A stretch of 47,583 nucleotides of DNA. Source: a virus. Of the stretch, positions 16,115-22,770 are shown piece after piece. The stretch lies in the IMG/VR virus record IMGVR_UViG_3300032298_000817, positions 1 to 47,583 of that record. The stretch is one strand, 5' to 3'. Under the pieces are notes generated by a model. It was not told the DNA's origin. It worked only from the letters and a program-made list of their open reading frames with translations, and did not search any database. The stretch's first letter is position 1. Every line of letters starts with the position of its first letter. The translations under genes were made by a program, and so were the position numbers.

Positions 16115-16497
16115 TTTGATCCTCCAATGTCAAGTTTTGATTTAATGAAATTAAGTTGTTCTTTTGATAATATCCTCAAAGCTTGTTGTGCCTTTTCATT
16201 ACTATAACCATAGTACTGTTTGACATAATCAAGATCTTCAGTTTTATCTTTTTTGAGCCAAGGAGAAAATCTCTTTTTAACTCTCAAAATATTTATAAAG
16301 AAATCATATTGGAGTTTCTTTGGAAGAAAGTGATACCTATTCATCTCATTTGCATACATCAAACAATCGATATGTCCAGAAAGACAGCGATTAATGATGT
16401 AAGGTGCATAATCCTTAGATGAAGAAGGATCTTCATCCATAATATTTTTTTTATTATGATTGATGGAATTCAACCAATCTTTCAATTCATAAGTCAT
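16111..16497 (-). CDS. 62: Clamp loader small subunit (T4 gp62-like)
   Basis: Partner of gp44 in loading the gp45 sliding clamp. The 128-aa protein (LKDWLNSINHNKKNIMDED; YIINRCLSGHIDCLMYANEMN; VKKRFSPWLKK; LRILSKEQLNFIKSKL) is shorter than T4 gp62 (187 aa) but matches the compact cyanophage form, with the N-R-x-L-S-G-x-x-D motif. Its start overlaps the preceding gene's stop in ATGA, and its own stop overlaps the regA start. Position between gp44 and regA supports the call. Confidence 0.85.
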   Translation of the reverse strand: MTYELKDWLNSINHNKKNIMDEDPSSSKDYAPYIINRCLSGHIDCLMYANEMNRYHFLPKKLQYDFFINILRVKKRFSPWLKKDKTEDLDYVKQYYGYSNEKAQQALRILSKEQLNFIKSKLDIGGSK

Positions 16498-17552
16498 CGA
16501 ATAATCTCCAAATCATTACCATGTTTCCATAATTCAAGTTCAGTCCTAAGAAGACCTTCAGACTTTAATTTTTCATACCGTTTAGATGCCTTCTTTTTCC
16601 ACCATTCAATGACTTCTTCTGGTTCATATCCAAATTTAGAAAGATAATATCTCTTCTTTTCAGTCAGAGTTTTTGCATGTTCGATACAAGAATTAAACTC
16701 ATCTAACTTGGGATTATCTTTTAAAGAATTTCTGATGATGGAAATCATCTTAGTTTGAATCTTTAATTTCTTGGAAGACTTGTCAGCAGAAATAAGTCTT
16801 TCTCCACCATTGGCAGTATCATTAAACCACCAGAACATTTTCTTAAAGTAATCATCATGAAATAGTGGGAGGAAATTGCTTTCAGTATCTCCTATGTGTC
16901 GAATATAAGGTTTAAGGCCGTCATACATGGATACCCCTTTTGTTGTACCGTATAATGAAGTTGTTTCAAAGTATTGAAGATTAATTCCATACTTATCATC
17001 AAATTGTCGTTTGAGTTCATTAGAAGACGCTAGAAGAGCAAGAAGTTTTCCACCAAGATAATTATATCCAAATGGTTGTACAGGAACAATATTGAATCCC
17101 ATTACAAATTCACTATTGATTCTGGATAAGGAAAGAACCTCACCAAAATAATCATTCCTTGGTTTTGAATTGATAGTGGGAGAACCAAATCTAACCACGC
17201 CAATTATTTTATTTGTCATATCTTCAGTCACAATCCACTTCAAAGTTCTACCAGGAATTGCTTCCTCAATAGGATTTGATGCAGTATCATTCAAGATCTC
17301 AGAATAAAGATCTTGATTGTATTTTGATTTTGTTTTTGGATTAGTATCTACAATACGAATGGAGAATGACATTTCATTAGGATGAATATCAAAATTGGAA
17401 AAAATATCGTCTTCAGGTCCAAATAACTTAGCAGTAGAATTATTCATTCTACTATTCTTCACAAATCGTAGATAATCATCTATACGATTAAACTTAGAGT
17501 AGTATTCAATGAACTGATCTGCTGCCCATATTGCATCATCGATGGTCAGCAT
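16494..17552 (-). CDS. DruA/DUF4338-like protein (tentative)
   Basis: A 352-aa protein. Residues about 103-225 follow the layout of the DUF4338 domain named after DruA of the Druantia defence system: LKWIVTEDMTNKIIGVVRFG (strand-SP turn, GSP 123-125), PRNDYFGEVLSLSRI, NIVPVQPFGYNYLGGKLLAL (helix with a Gly pair), KYGINLQYFETTSLYGTTKG (YG...ETT...GT) and RHIGDT. The assignment rests on motif order only. The C-terminal 110 residues are helical and basic. It is coupled to gp62 by ATGA, so the arrangement is probably old. A weak promoter (TTTAGA-17-TATAAT, 17565-17593) lies just upstream. Role unknown; a nuclease or counter-defence function is speculation. Confidence 0.6.
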   Translation of the reverse strand: MLTIDDAIWAADQFIEYYSKFNRIDDYLRFVKNSRMNNSTAKLFGPEDDIFSNFDIHPNEMSFSIRIVDTNPKTKSKYNQDLYSEILNDTASNPIEEAIPGRTLKWIVTEDMTNKIIGVVRFGSPTINSKPRNDYFGEVLSLSRINSEFVMGFNIVPVQPFGYNYLGGKLLALLASSNELKRQFDDKYGINLQYFETTSLYGTTKGVSMYDGLKPYIRHIGDTESNFLPLFHDDYFKKMFWWFNDTANGGERLISADKSSKKLKIQTKMISIIRNSLKDNPKLDEFNSCIEHAKTLTEKKRYYLSKFGYEPEEVIEWWKKKASKRYEKLKSEGLLRTELELWKHGNDLEIIR

Positions 17553-17565
17553 AATTATTAGTTTA

Positions 17566-18105
17566 TTATAAAATACAGAGAAGATTATCTAAAATTTCAG
17601 AAGATGTAATGCTTTTCGTTGTTGGAATTACATTTTCAGATAAAATTTTATAATCTCCAGGAAAAAGTTTAAATTTTGCAACGGGGGAAGTTGGAGAAAA
17701 ATACAATCTTTGTTTTACTGTTTCCCAATCAGTAAATCCAATAGTCATACTGAAAGTATCAACCAGAAGCATATATTCGAAAGTTTTTTCTACTACTTTA
17801 GTTTCCCCCCTAAAGTTTTTAAGATCTACAACTGAAGTAGATCCATTTTTATTAAACATTTTAAGTTTACCTTTCATCTCATAGCAGATTCCATTTTGAT
17901 CAATAAAATCTGCTCCATCCATAAAATCACCAACATATTCGACTTGTTCATCACTCCATTTAGCAAATGATTTTTCCTGTAACCAAGTTCTGAGTGTTTT
18001 GAATGCATTGGATTTCATTTGCTTTGTGTTTGTTGCATTAACACAACCAAAAAATTCAGGAAGATTAATTTTGTCGAAGTCAATAGGTAAAGTTTGATTT
18101 TTCAT
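17566..18105 (-). CDS. Possible PD-(D/E)xK nuclease-like protein
   Basis: A 179-aa protein of unrecognised family. Residues 58-80 read VGDFMDGADFIDQNG then ICYEMKGK: Asp66 at the end of one strand and Glu76-x-Lys78 in the next, the spacing of the PD-(D/E)xK catalytic core. Before it lies a Trp-rich helical part (FKTLRTWLQEKSFAKWSDEQ) and after it a beta-rich region (VVDLKNFRGETKVVEKTFEYML). No Shine-Dalgarno sequence is visible before ATG 18103-18105. It forms an accessory pair with the DruA-like gene between gp44 and gp62. Nuclease activity is inferred from the motif only. Confidence 0.55.
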   Translation of the reverse strand: MKNQTLPIDFDKINLPEFFGCVNATNTKQMKSNAFKTLRTWLQEKSFAKWSDEQVEYVGDFMDGADFIDQNGICYEMKGKLKMFNKNGSTSVVDLKNFRGETKVVEKTFEYMLLVDTFSMTIGFTDWETVKQRLYFSPTSPVAKFKLFPGDYKILSENVIPTTKSITSSEILDNLLCIL

Positions 18106-18144
18106 AATAAAAAGATTTTGTGTAGTGGTTTACGAAAGATTATC

Positions 18145-18339
18145 CTAGTTTTGGATATAATCAGGTTTATGATACTTCAGGTATTCCCAAAAGGTCAATT
18201 TCATTTCTTTATTTGTCATTCCACAGTGCTTTGCAGCATGTGGAAGATTCCATTTGGCACGGTAAAGTGCCTCATTCGACTCCTTCACATTCTGTGGAGT
18301 TGTCTTTACCGGTTCGTCTTTTAAGTGATTGAAACTCAT
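18145..18339 (-). CDS. Small HTH-like protein coupled to gp44
   Basis: A 64-aa protein starting at ATG 18337-18339, which overlaps the gp44 stop (ATGA). The segment ALYRAKWNLPHAAKHCGMTN, then KEMKLTFWEYLKYH, has the shape of a helix-turn-helix (hydrophobic helix, G-M turn, recognition-like helix). The overlap and composition argue for a genuine gene. A DNA-binding or regulatory role is inference; no characterised homologue is recognised. Confidence 0.7.
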   Translation of the reverse strand: MSFNHLKDEPVKTTPQNVKESNEALYRAKWNLPHAAKHCGMTNKEMKLTFWEYLKYHKPDYIQN

Positions 18340-19286
18340 TGAAACTCGCACTCAACCATTATTTCAATCAGGCAAGCAAGAAGATTTATCTCCTGATCTG
18401 CTACAAATCCCCCTTGATACAAATATTTCGCAATAGTAAGAACAGCGGCAGGAATACTAGAAGGAACCAAAGATTCGTAAAGTGAATCATACACCCTGCG
18501 GAGAATAACAGAAGAGTCGTTATCAAGATTGGATACAACCCATTTACGAACTTCCGTAAAGTTCTTTTCCTTGAGACATTTAATGAGATCATTTACTTTT
18601 ACGTCAGAGAACGATGCAAGAATACCAGAATCAATTTCACCACTTACAGAATACCTTTGACATTCGTTGGTGACTCGTCTGAAATCGGGAAAGTGCTTAT
18701 TTATCAGTTCCGCAAGGACTTTCGGATCATATCGGATCCTCTCTTCATCCAAGATGTTTTGAAGACGCTTGAAAAAGGATCCTGCCAACTGCGCTTTTTC
18801 TTTTCCTTTGATTGAGAACTCAACAACTGCACATCGGGAGTGGAGGGGTTCAATAATTTTGTTTTTGTAGTTACAGGTGAAGATAAATCGGCAATTCTTG
18901 TTAAATTCCTCAGTAAACGCCCGTAGAAGGAGTTGAACATCTTTACTTGAATTGTCTGCTTCATCAATGATGATGACTTTGTGTTTAGCATCCGAAGAAA
19001 GTGAGACGGTCGAAGCAAAGTTTTTCGCATTGTTTCGGACAGTATCGAGGAATCTACCTTCGTCGGATCCATTAATGACATAAAAATCTACCCCTAATTC
19101 ATTACATAGTGCTTTTGCCACTGTTGTTTTGCCACATCCAGCAGGACCGGCAAGTAGCATATTTGGAATTTCACCTTTTGCTAAGAAGTCACTAAAAGTC
19201 TTCTTAATACCTTCTGGAAGGATACAATCCTCAATAGTTTGTGGTCTGTACGATTCCACCCACAAAAAGTCATTTCGTTTGTCCAT
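18336..19286 (-). CDS. 44: Clamp loader large subunit (T4 gp44-like AAA+ ATPase)
   Basis: AAA+ ATPase that opens and loads the gp45 clamp. The 316-aa protein has the RFC box (FLWVESYRPQTIEDCILPE), Walker A GPAGCGKT, Walker B KVIIIDEADN, sensor 1 FIFTCNYKNKI and the SRC arginine-finger motif LHSRCAVVEF. A collar domain follows. The frame is open upstream to a TTG at 19298, but ATG 19284-19286 fits the family start (MDKRNDFLWVESYRPQ) and lies 2 nt after the preceding stop. Confidence 0.95.
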   Translation of the reverse strand: MDKRNDFLWVESYRPQTIEDCILPEGIKKTFSDFLAKGEIPNMLLAGPAGCGKTTVAKALCNELGVDFYVINGSDEGRFLDTVRNNAKNFASTVSLSSDAKHKVIIIDEADNSSKDVQLLLRAFTEEFNKNCRFIFTCNYKNKIIEPLHSRCAVVEFSIKGKEKAQLAGSFFKRLQNILDEERIRYDPKVLAELINKHFPDFRRVTNECQRYSVSGEIDSGILASFSDVKVNDLIKCLKEKNFTEVRKWVVSNLDNDSSVILRRVYDSLYESLVPSSIPAAVLTIAKYLYQGGFVADQEINLLACLIEIMVECEFQ

Positions 19287-19288
19287 AA

Positions 19289-19816
19289 TTAAATCCAATC
19301 AGGTTTGCGAGAAGGAATACGGAGATAGTTCTCCGCAACCCAAGGTTTGGAAGCAATATACATTTTGTATGCAGTGAATGTATCAATGCTTTCATCAAGT
19401 TTGTATTCATCGGGCATTGCCCTCGTAAATTCTACCACATTTTTATGGATAGAGATTTCTTTTCCACTTTTAGTAGCAAAGATATTCTCAGCAACTTCAA
19501 GACCTTTCATACAAGCATGATCTTTTTCATAACGATGCCGATACTCATTACAGAGGGCAAATCCGTGCCGAATCAACCAGGCAAGGTTCTCATGAGATTT
19601 TGCTGCCCACTGAGTGCAGGGATGATTACGGAAGGCACCCTTCTCCGTACTATAAGGAAGACCGTCCTTCTTGGGAATGGTGCCCCAATCATAGTACCAC
19701 TTGGAGAAGATTACAGAGACCATTTGACATGTTTCCAGGGGCATTTTCACTGAGTATTTGTCAGGAAGTTCTACAGCAGCAAGCACTGGACACGAATTGA
19801 CCACGAATATATTCAA
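19289..19816 (-). CDS. Conserved phage protein, possibly pyrimidine-dimer-glycosylase-like
   Basis: A 175-aa protein of a widespread phage family that begins MNIF and shares YSVKMPLETCQMVS, FRNHPCTQWAAKSHENLAWL and ALCNEYRHRYEKDH. I recall members being annotated as related to pyrimidine dimer DNA glycosylase, but I cannot verify this, and the catalytic N-terminal Thr of T4 endonuclease V is not present. The start is a TTG (19814-19816), accepted because the family starts with MNIF and AGGA lies 7 nt upstream; there is no nearby ATG. It ends 2 nt before gp44 and follows the small HNH gene. Confidence 0.6.
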   Translation of the reverse strand: MNIFVVNSCPVLAAVELPDKYSVKMPLETCQMVSVIFSKWYYDWGTIPKKDGLPYSTEKGAFRNHPCTQWAAKSHENLAWLIRHGFALCNEYRHRYEKDHACMKGLEVAENIFATKSGKEISIHKNVVEFTRAMPDEYKLDESIDTFTAYKMYIASKPWVAENYLRIPSRKPDWI

Positions 19817-19818
19817 AG

Positions 19819-20055
19819 TTAGTTCCTCAAAGTTTTGTAATAATTAAATAATTGTTCTAACTCATCAATTGTAGCATCTTTTTTGAGGATGTTTGCTCTT
19901 CTGCTGACAATAATAATATTTTCCTTAACATAACCTATAGAATTATTTATTCTGTCAATACTAGGAGCACACATCCAGGTTTCTCTATTTTCTCTTTTGA
20001 GTGGAAATCCAAATACAGGACAACTATCAGGAATAAAGCACCGGACACTGATCAT
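19819..20055 (-). CDS. Short HNH endonuclease-like protein, apparently N-terminally reduced
   Basis: A 78-aa protein containing SCPVFGFPLK, then APSIDRINNSIGYVKENIII and VSRRANILKKDATIDELE. This is the core of the phage HNH family with a CPxxGxxL zinc-side motif and a DRI(D/N)...GY...N...RAN active region. Typical relatives have 30-60 more residues before the CP motif. Here an in-frame TGA lies 5 codons upstream of ATG 20053-20055, so the upstream part is absent: either a minimal version or a decaying homing endonuclease. It is wedged between the zincin gene and the 19289-19816 gene. Confidence 0.7.
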   Translation of the reverse strand: MISVRCFIPDSCPVFGFPLKRENRETWMCAPSIDRINNSIGYVKENIIIVSRRANILKKDATIDELEQLFNYYKTLRN

Positions 20056-20073
20056 TGGCAAAAATGTTCATAA

Positions 20074-20502
20074 TTAAAAGCAGAACTTTTTCAAATAATA
20101 AAGCACTTGTTCGGGTTTGTCCTCTAACCAATATGCCTCATGCTCAGAATTTCTTGTACTAGGATCATGTGTAATAGCAATGGATCTATTTACATCCTGC
20201 AATTTATATACTGGTAGAGGCATTTGATTTTTTGGAATACCTAAGGTATTTGTTCCCCTGCAATACTGTGCTACATGAACCGCCTCATGAATAACAGTTT
20301 CCTCAATATATGCATTTGGCAGTGATTGATTGAGCATGTTTTGAGTACAGATAAGAAATGTTTTTGTCCGTACAATGGCAGAACCACTCAAATTCTTATT
20401 GGAGCAATAAGAACCATTTTGTTGGATTTTGAAATGTGCCTTAGATACATATTCGACTATTTGTTGTCCAGTAGGAGTCAAATATTGGGGGAGAGGAATC
20501 AT
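20074..20502 (-). CDS. Small zinc metallopeptidase-like protein (HExxH)
   Basis: A 142-aa protein with the zincin motif HEAVH (residues 72-76, in ETVIHEAVHVAQYC) preceded by a hydrophobic strand-turn (TKTFLICTQNML) and followed by NSEHEAYWLED, where Glu120 or Glu122 could be the third ligand. It looks like a minimal metallopeptidase, perhaps acting on a host or phage protein, but several phage proteins keep HExxH without shown activity. It is coupled to gp45 by an ATGA overlap, so it is produced with the sliding clamp. Confidence 0.7.
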   Translation of the reverse strand: MIPLPQYLTPTGQQIVEYVSKAHFKIQQNGSYCSNKNLSGSAIVRTKTFLICTQNMLNQSLPNAYIEETVIHEAVHVAQYCRGTNTLGIPKNQMPLPVYKLQDVNRSIAITHDPSTRNSEHEAYWLEDKPEQVLYYLKKFCF

Positions 20503-21167
20503 TGATTAAAGGTAGAATCCGGTTCTAGTGCAATAAAGTACTGAATATTATATTTCTCATTCGTAAACTTTGACAAAAGTTTAGTGGAAATTACTACATC
20601 ATAAACACCAGGAATAATTCGGATATTCTCAACCTTAAAATTGAATGCAAATTCCTGATCGGTTTCTCCTACGATAATAGAATATTCGTTTGAAGTATCA
20701 TTCTTCTTATCTCGAACTACCAGTCGAATTACACCAGCTTCACCAACAGCAGAAAGATCTGGCAATTGGTAAACAGAAGATGCTTTGAGTAGTTTATCCA
20801 ATTGAGCATGTTCCAATTGGAAACAGATATCCTCGGATGGGAGAGTAATTTCCTTATCTGGAGGAGAGATAATTACTGCAGGATCGGCAAAGAAATACTT
20901 CACCCTACGCTTACCTTCCCGAATTACAATATGGGAATCGTTAGTAAAATCGAGTTCTGGATCGGTGTGAAGATTGAGTCCATTGAGGAATTGATTGAGA
21001 TCATAAATTCCAAAATCTTTAGGAAAATCCTCAGTAATAATTGCTTCTGCAAGAATATTCTTTGCAACAGAAATAGTACGAAGTTTATTCCCAGTCTTCA
21101 CCAAAATTGATTGATTAATTCCGGCAAAGTTTTTGAGAATTGTCAGTGTGTTGTCAGATAGTTTCAT
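20499..21167 (-). CDS. 45: Sliding clamp (T4 gp45-like)
   Basis: Trimeric processivity clamp of gp43 and, in T4, the mobile enhancer of late transcription through gp55 and gp33. The 222-aa protein (T4: 228) starts MKLSDNTLTILKNFAGINQS and shows the two repeated clamp domains: GIYDLNQFLNGLNLHTDPEL, HIVIREGKRRVKYFFADPAV, LEHAQLDKLLKASSVYQLPD and IIPGVYDVVISTKLLSKFTN. It follows the 102-aa gene after 10 nt and is coupled to the zincin gene. Confidence 0.95.
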   Translation of the reverse strand: MKLSDNTLTILKNFAGINQSILVKTGNKLRTISVAKNILAEAIITEDFPKDFGIYDLNQFLNGLNLHTDPELDFTNDSHIVIREGKRRVKYFFADPAVIISPPDKEITLPSEDICFQLEHAQLDKLLKASSVYQLPDLSAVGEAGVIRLVVRDKKNDTSNEYSIIVGETDQEFAFNFKVENIRIIPGVYDVVISTKLLSKFTNEKYNIQYFIALEPDSTFNQ

Positions 21168-21177
21168 AGTTTAGTTG

Positions 21178-21486
21178 TTATTTGAATTCGGACAGTCCAT
21201 TATTTGTACGAGTATAATGTCCGTCAAAGTGAAGAAGTAGCATAGCATAGTGAATGACTTTAAGTAAATCTCTTTTATTGCGTCCATTCTTTTGACCATA
21301 CCTAGAACCATACTTCAAAATATTCACTTGACAGAAGTCTTGAGCAAGTCCTTTAGATGCAGCTAAGTCGATAGTTTGAATATCCTCATATCCTTCTTCA
21401 CTACCTACATAGTGACTGCCATATGTGCTTAGAACATATTCATTAATATCTTTAAGAATTTGTTCCTCATTGTATTTCCATTTCAT
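21178..21486 (-). CDS. Conserved phage protein resembling DUF3310/SaV-like proteins
   Basis: A 102-aa protein. The segment GLAQDFCQVNILKYGSRYGQ, then KNGRNKRDLLKVIHYAMLLL, resembles the phage DUF3310 pattern (KY..RYG.K.G...DL.K..HY). GGAG lies 8 nt before ATG 21484-21486. It is the first gene after the promoter at 21529-21557 and precedes gp45. Function unknown; DUF3310 members are sometimes called nucleotide-kinase-like without biochemical proof. Confidence 0.65.
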   Translation of the reverse strand: MKWKYNEEQILKDINEYVLSTYGSHYVGSEEGYEDIQTIDLAASKGLAQDFCQVNILKYGSRYGQKNGRNKRDLLKVIHYAMLLLHFDGHYTRTNNGLSEFK

Positions 21487-21506
21487 TTATAAATCTCCAT
21501 TGAGAA

Positions 21507-21527
21507 GGGAAGGCACATGACCTTCCC
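21507..21527 (-). other. Stem-loop between cobS-like gene and the clamp operon
   Basis: GGGAAGG-TCATGTG-CCTTCCC on the minus strand, a perfect 7-bp stem. There is no long T-run, only TTCTC, so it is at most a weak terminator. The start site of the adjacent promoter would fall in its 5' arm, so read-through and newly initiated transcripts should differ in folding. Confidence 0.55.
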
Positions 21528-21528
21528 C

Positions 21529-21557
21529 ATTCTATCAGTTTACCTGAGGTTTGTCAA
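21529..21557 (-). promoter_or_regulatory. Strong sigma70-type promoter of the gp45-gp44 operon
   Basis: Minus strand TTGACA (21552-21557), 17-nt spacer, TAGAAT (21529-21534): eleven of twelve consensus bases. The -35 lies in the last codons of the cobS-like gene. It is placed to drive the 102-aa gene, gp45, the zincin gene, gp44 and probably on to regA. Confidence 0.8.
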
Positions 21558-22665
21558 GGTCATCAGTTTCCTGCTCACCTTCCACCGGCATTTCAAAATC
21601 AGCATCAACCTTATCATAGAGTTCAAGAAATGCCGTTTTAATTGAATCATCAAAACGATTTACACAAACTTGAATTGCCTTTGCTTTATTTTTATAAATG
21701 GCATATGCACGAATAATATGAACTAGGCGACGAGTAGAAATAATTTCTTCAATCGCACCTTCATAAAAAGACTTACGAATAATATCACCCCACTCAGACA
21801 ATTTTTTACAAAAGTCATCAATTTCAAGATCAAGAGAAGATGCAACACTCTTAAGAATCTTAGTTTCAATTGTGGTAGAAGGATAGTCCTGTTCAAAAGT
21901 CACAGGGAAACGCTCTAGGAATGCTTCGTTAAGAACATTAGTACCAATGAAGCGACCATCATCAGATCCTTTACCTTTCGTATTTGCAGTTGCAATTACA
22001 TTGAATCCTGGGGCAGGTTTTACAAAAGTACCAATTTTTTTCAGGAATACCCCCTTACCTTCAAGAATAGATTGTAGGCAAAGAATCTTGTTAGATGCAA
22101 GGTCAATTTCATCCAGAAGAAGAATTGCACCACGCTCAAGTGCTTCGATTACTGGGCCATTATGCCATACAGTAGAACCATCAACCAGACGGAATCCACC
22201 AATCAAATCATCTTCATCGGTCTCAATTGTGATATTGACACGAATCAGTTCTCGTTTCAGTTGGGAACATGCTTGCTCAACACTGAAGGTTTTACCGTTA
22301 CCAGAAAGTCCAGTAATGAATGTAGGATAAAATAGATTCGACTGAATAATTTTTTTGATGTCATTAAAGTTCCCGAATCGAACGAAAGTTTTATCTTTCT
22401 CAGGAATCAAATTTTGTTGTACAGGAGGAGTCGCTGAAGGAGCACTAAAACTACGCTCAATATTCTCTACACTTTCAAGTGTAACTTCAAGATTCCAGCG
22501 ACCAGTGGAGGTTTTGCATGGTTCGAGATAGCGAGTCACAGTTTGATAATTGAGACTGCGGGATGCACAAAATCCTTTAATATCACCAGAACTGACTTCA
22601 GTTCCGAATAGTGACTTCAGTTCAATTACAAGTTCTTCTGTAGTCATGGAAGGTTTGCGGGACAT
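21535..22665 (-). CDS. MoxR/CobS-type AAA+ ATPase
   Basis: A 376-aa AAA+ protein, usually labelled cobS in cyanophages. Walker A is GLSGNGKTF, Walker B GAILLLDEIDLAS, then IATANTKGKG (sensor 1) and LNEAFLERFPVTF (arginine finger region). The N-terminal 90 residues form a small helical domain (TTEELVIELKSLFG; IKGFCASRSLNYQTVTRYLE). MoxR and CobS ATPases work with a VWA partner, and such a partner is encoded directly upstream (22771-25044). No other cobalamin gene is visible, so cobaltochelatase function is uncertain. ATG 22663-22665 is used; an upstream TTG in frame (22689) lacks a usable ribosome site, and no Shine-Dalgarno is seen before the ATG. Confidence 0.88.
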   Translation of the reverse strand: MSRKPSMTTEELVIELKSLFGTEVSSGDIKGFCASRSLNYQTVTRYLEPCKTSTGRWNLEVTLESVENIERSFSAPSATPPVQQNLIPEKDKTFVRFGNFNDIKKIIQSNLFYPTFITGLSGNGKTFSVEQACSQLKRELIRVNITIETDEDDLIGGFRLVDGSTVWHNGPVIEALERGAILLLDEIDLASNKILCLQSILEGKGVFLKKIGTFVKPAPGFNVIATANTKGKGSDDGRFIGTNVLNEAFLERFPVTFEQDYPSTTIETKILKSVASSLDLEIDDFCKKLSEWGDIIRKSFYEGAIEEIISTRRLVHIIRAYAIYKNKAKAIQVCVNRFDDSIKTAFLELYDKVDADFEMPVEGEQETDDLDKPQVN

Positions 22666-22696
22666 AATAAATTTGTTTGTTTGGTTCAACTCCGTT

Positions 22697-22702
22697 ATTA
22701 TA
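22697..22702 (-). promoter_or_regulatory. Extended -10 (TGC-TATAAT) upstream of the cobS-like gene
   Basis: TATAAT preceded by TGC, immediately after the T-run of the terminator at 22708-22729. The -35 position reads TCGCAA (3/6). The leader would be about 25 nt without a Shine-Dalgarno sequence. Confidence 0.6.
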
Positions 22703-22707
22703 GCAAT

Positions 22708-22752
22708 AAAAAAGGGGTCTTGCGACCCCCTGTGTGCCAGTTTGAAAAGTGG
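22708..22752 (-). terminator. GNRA-loop terminator with conserved 21-nt upstream element (copy 1)
   Basis: The transcript reads GGGGTC-GCAA-GACCCC then six T (22708-22729): a 6-bp stem with a GCAA tetraloop. Directly upstream, 22732-22752 carries the element CCACTTTTCAAACTGGCACA(C), found with one or two changes before two other terminators in this window. It ends the VWA gene transcript. Confidence 0.88.
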
Positions 22753-22770
22753 TTTCGATCTTGGAAAAAA

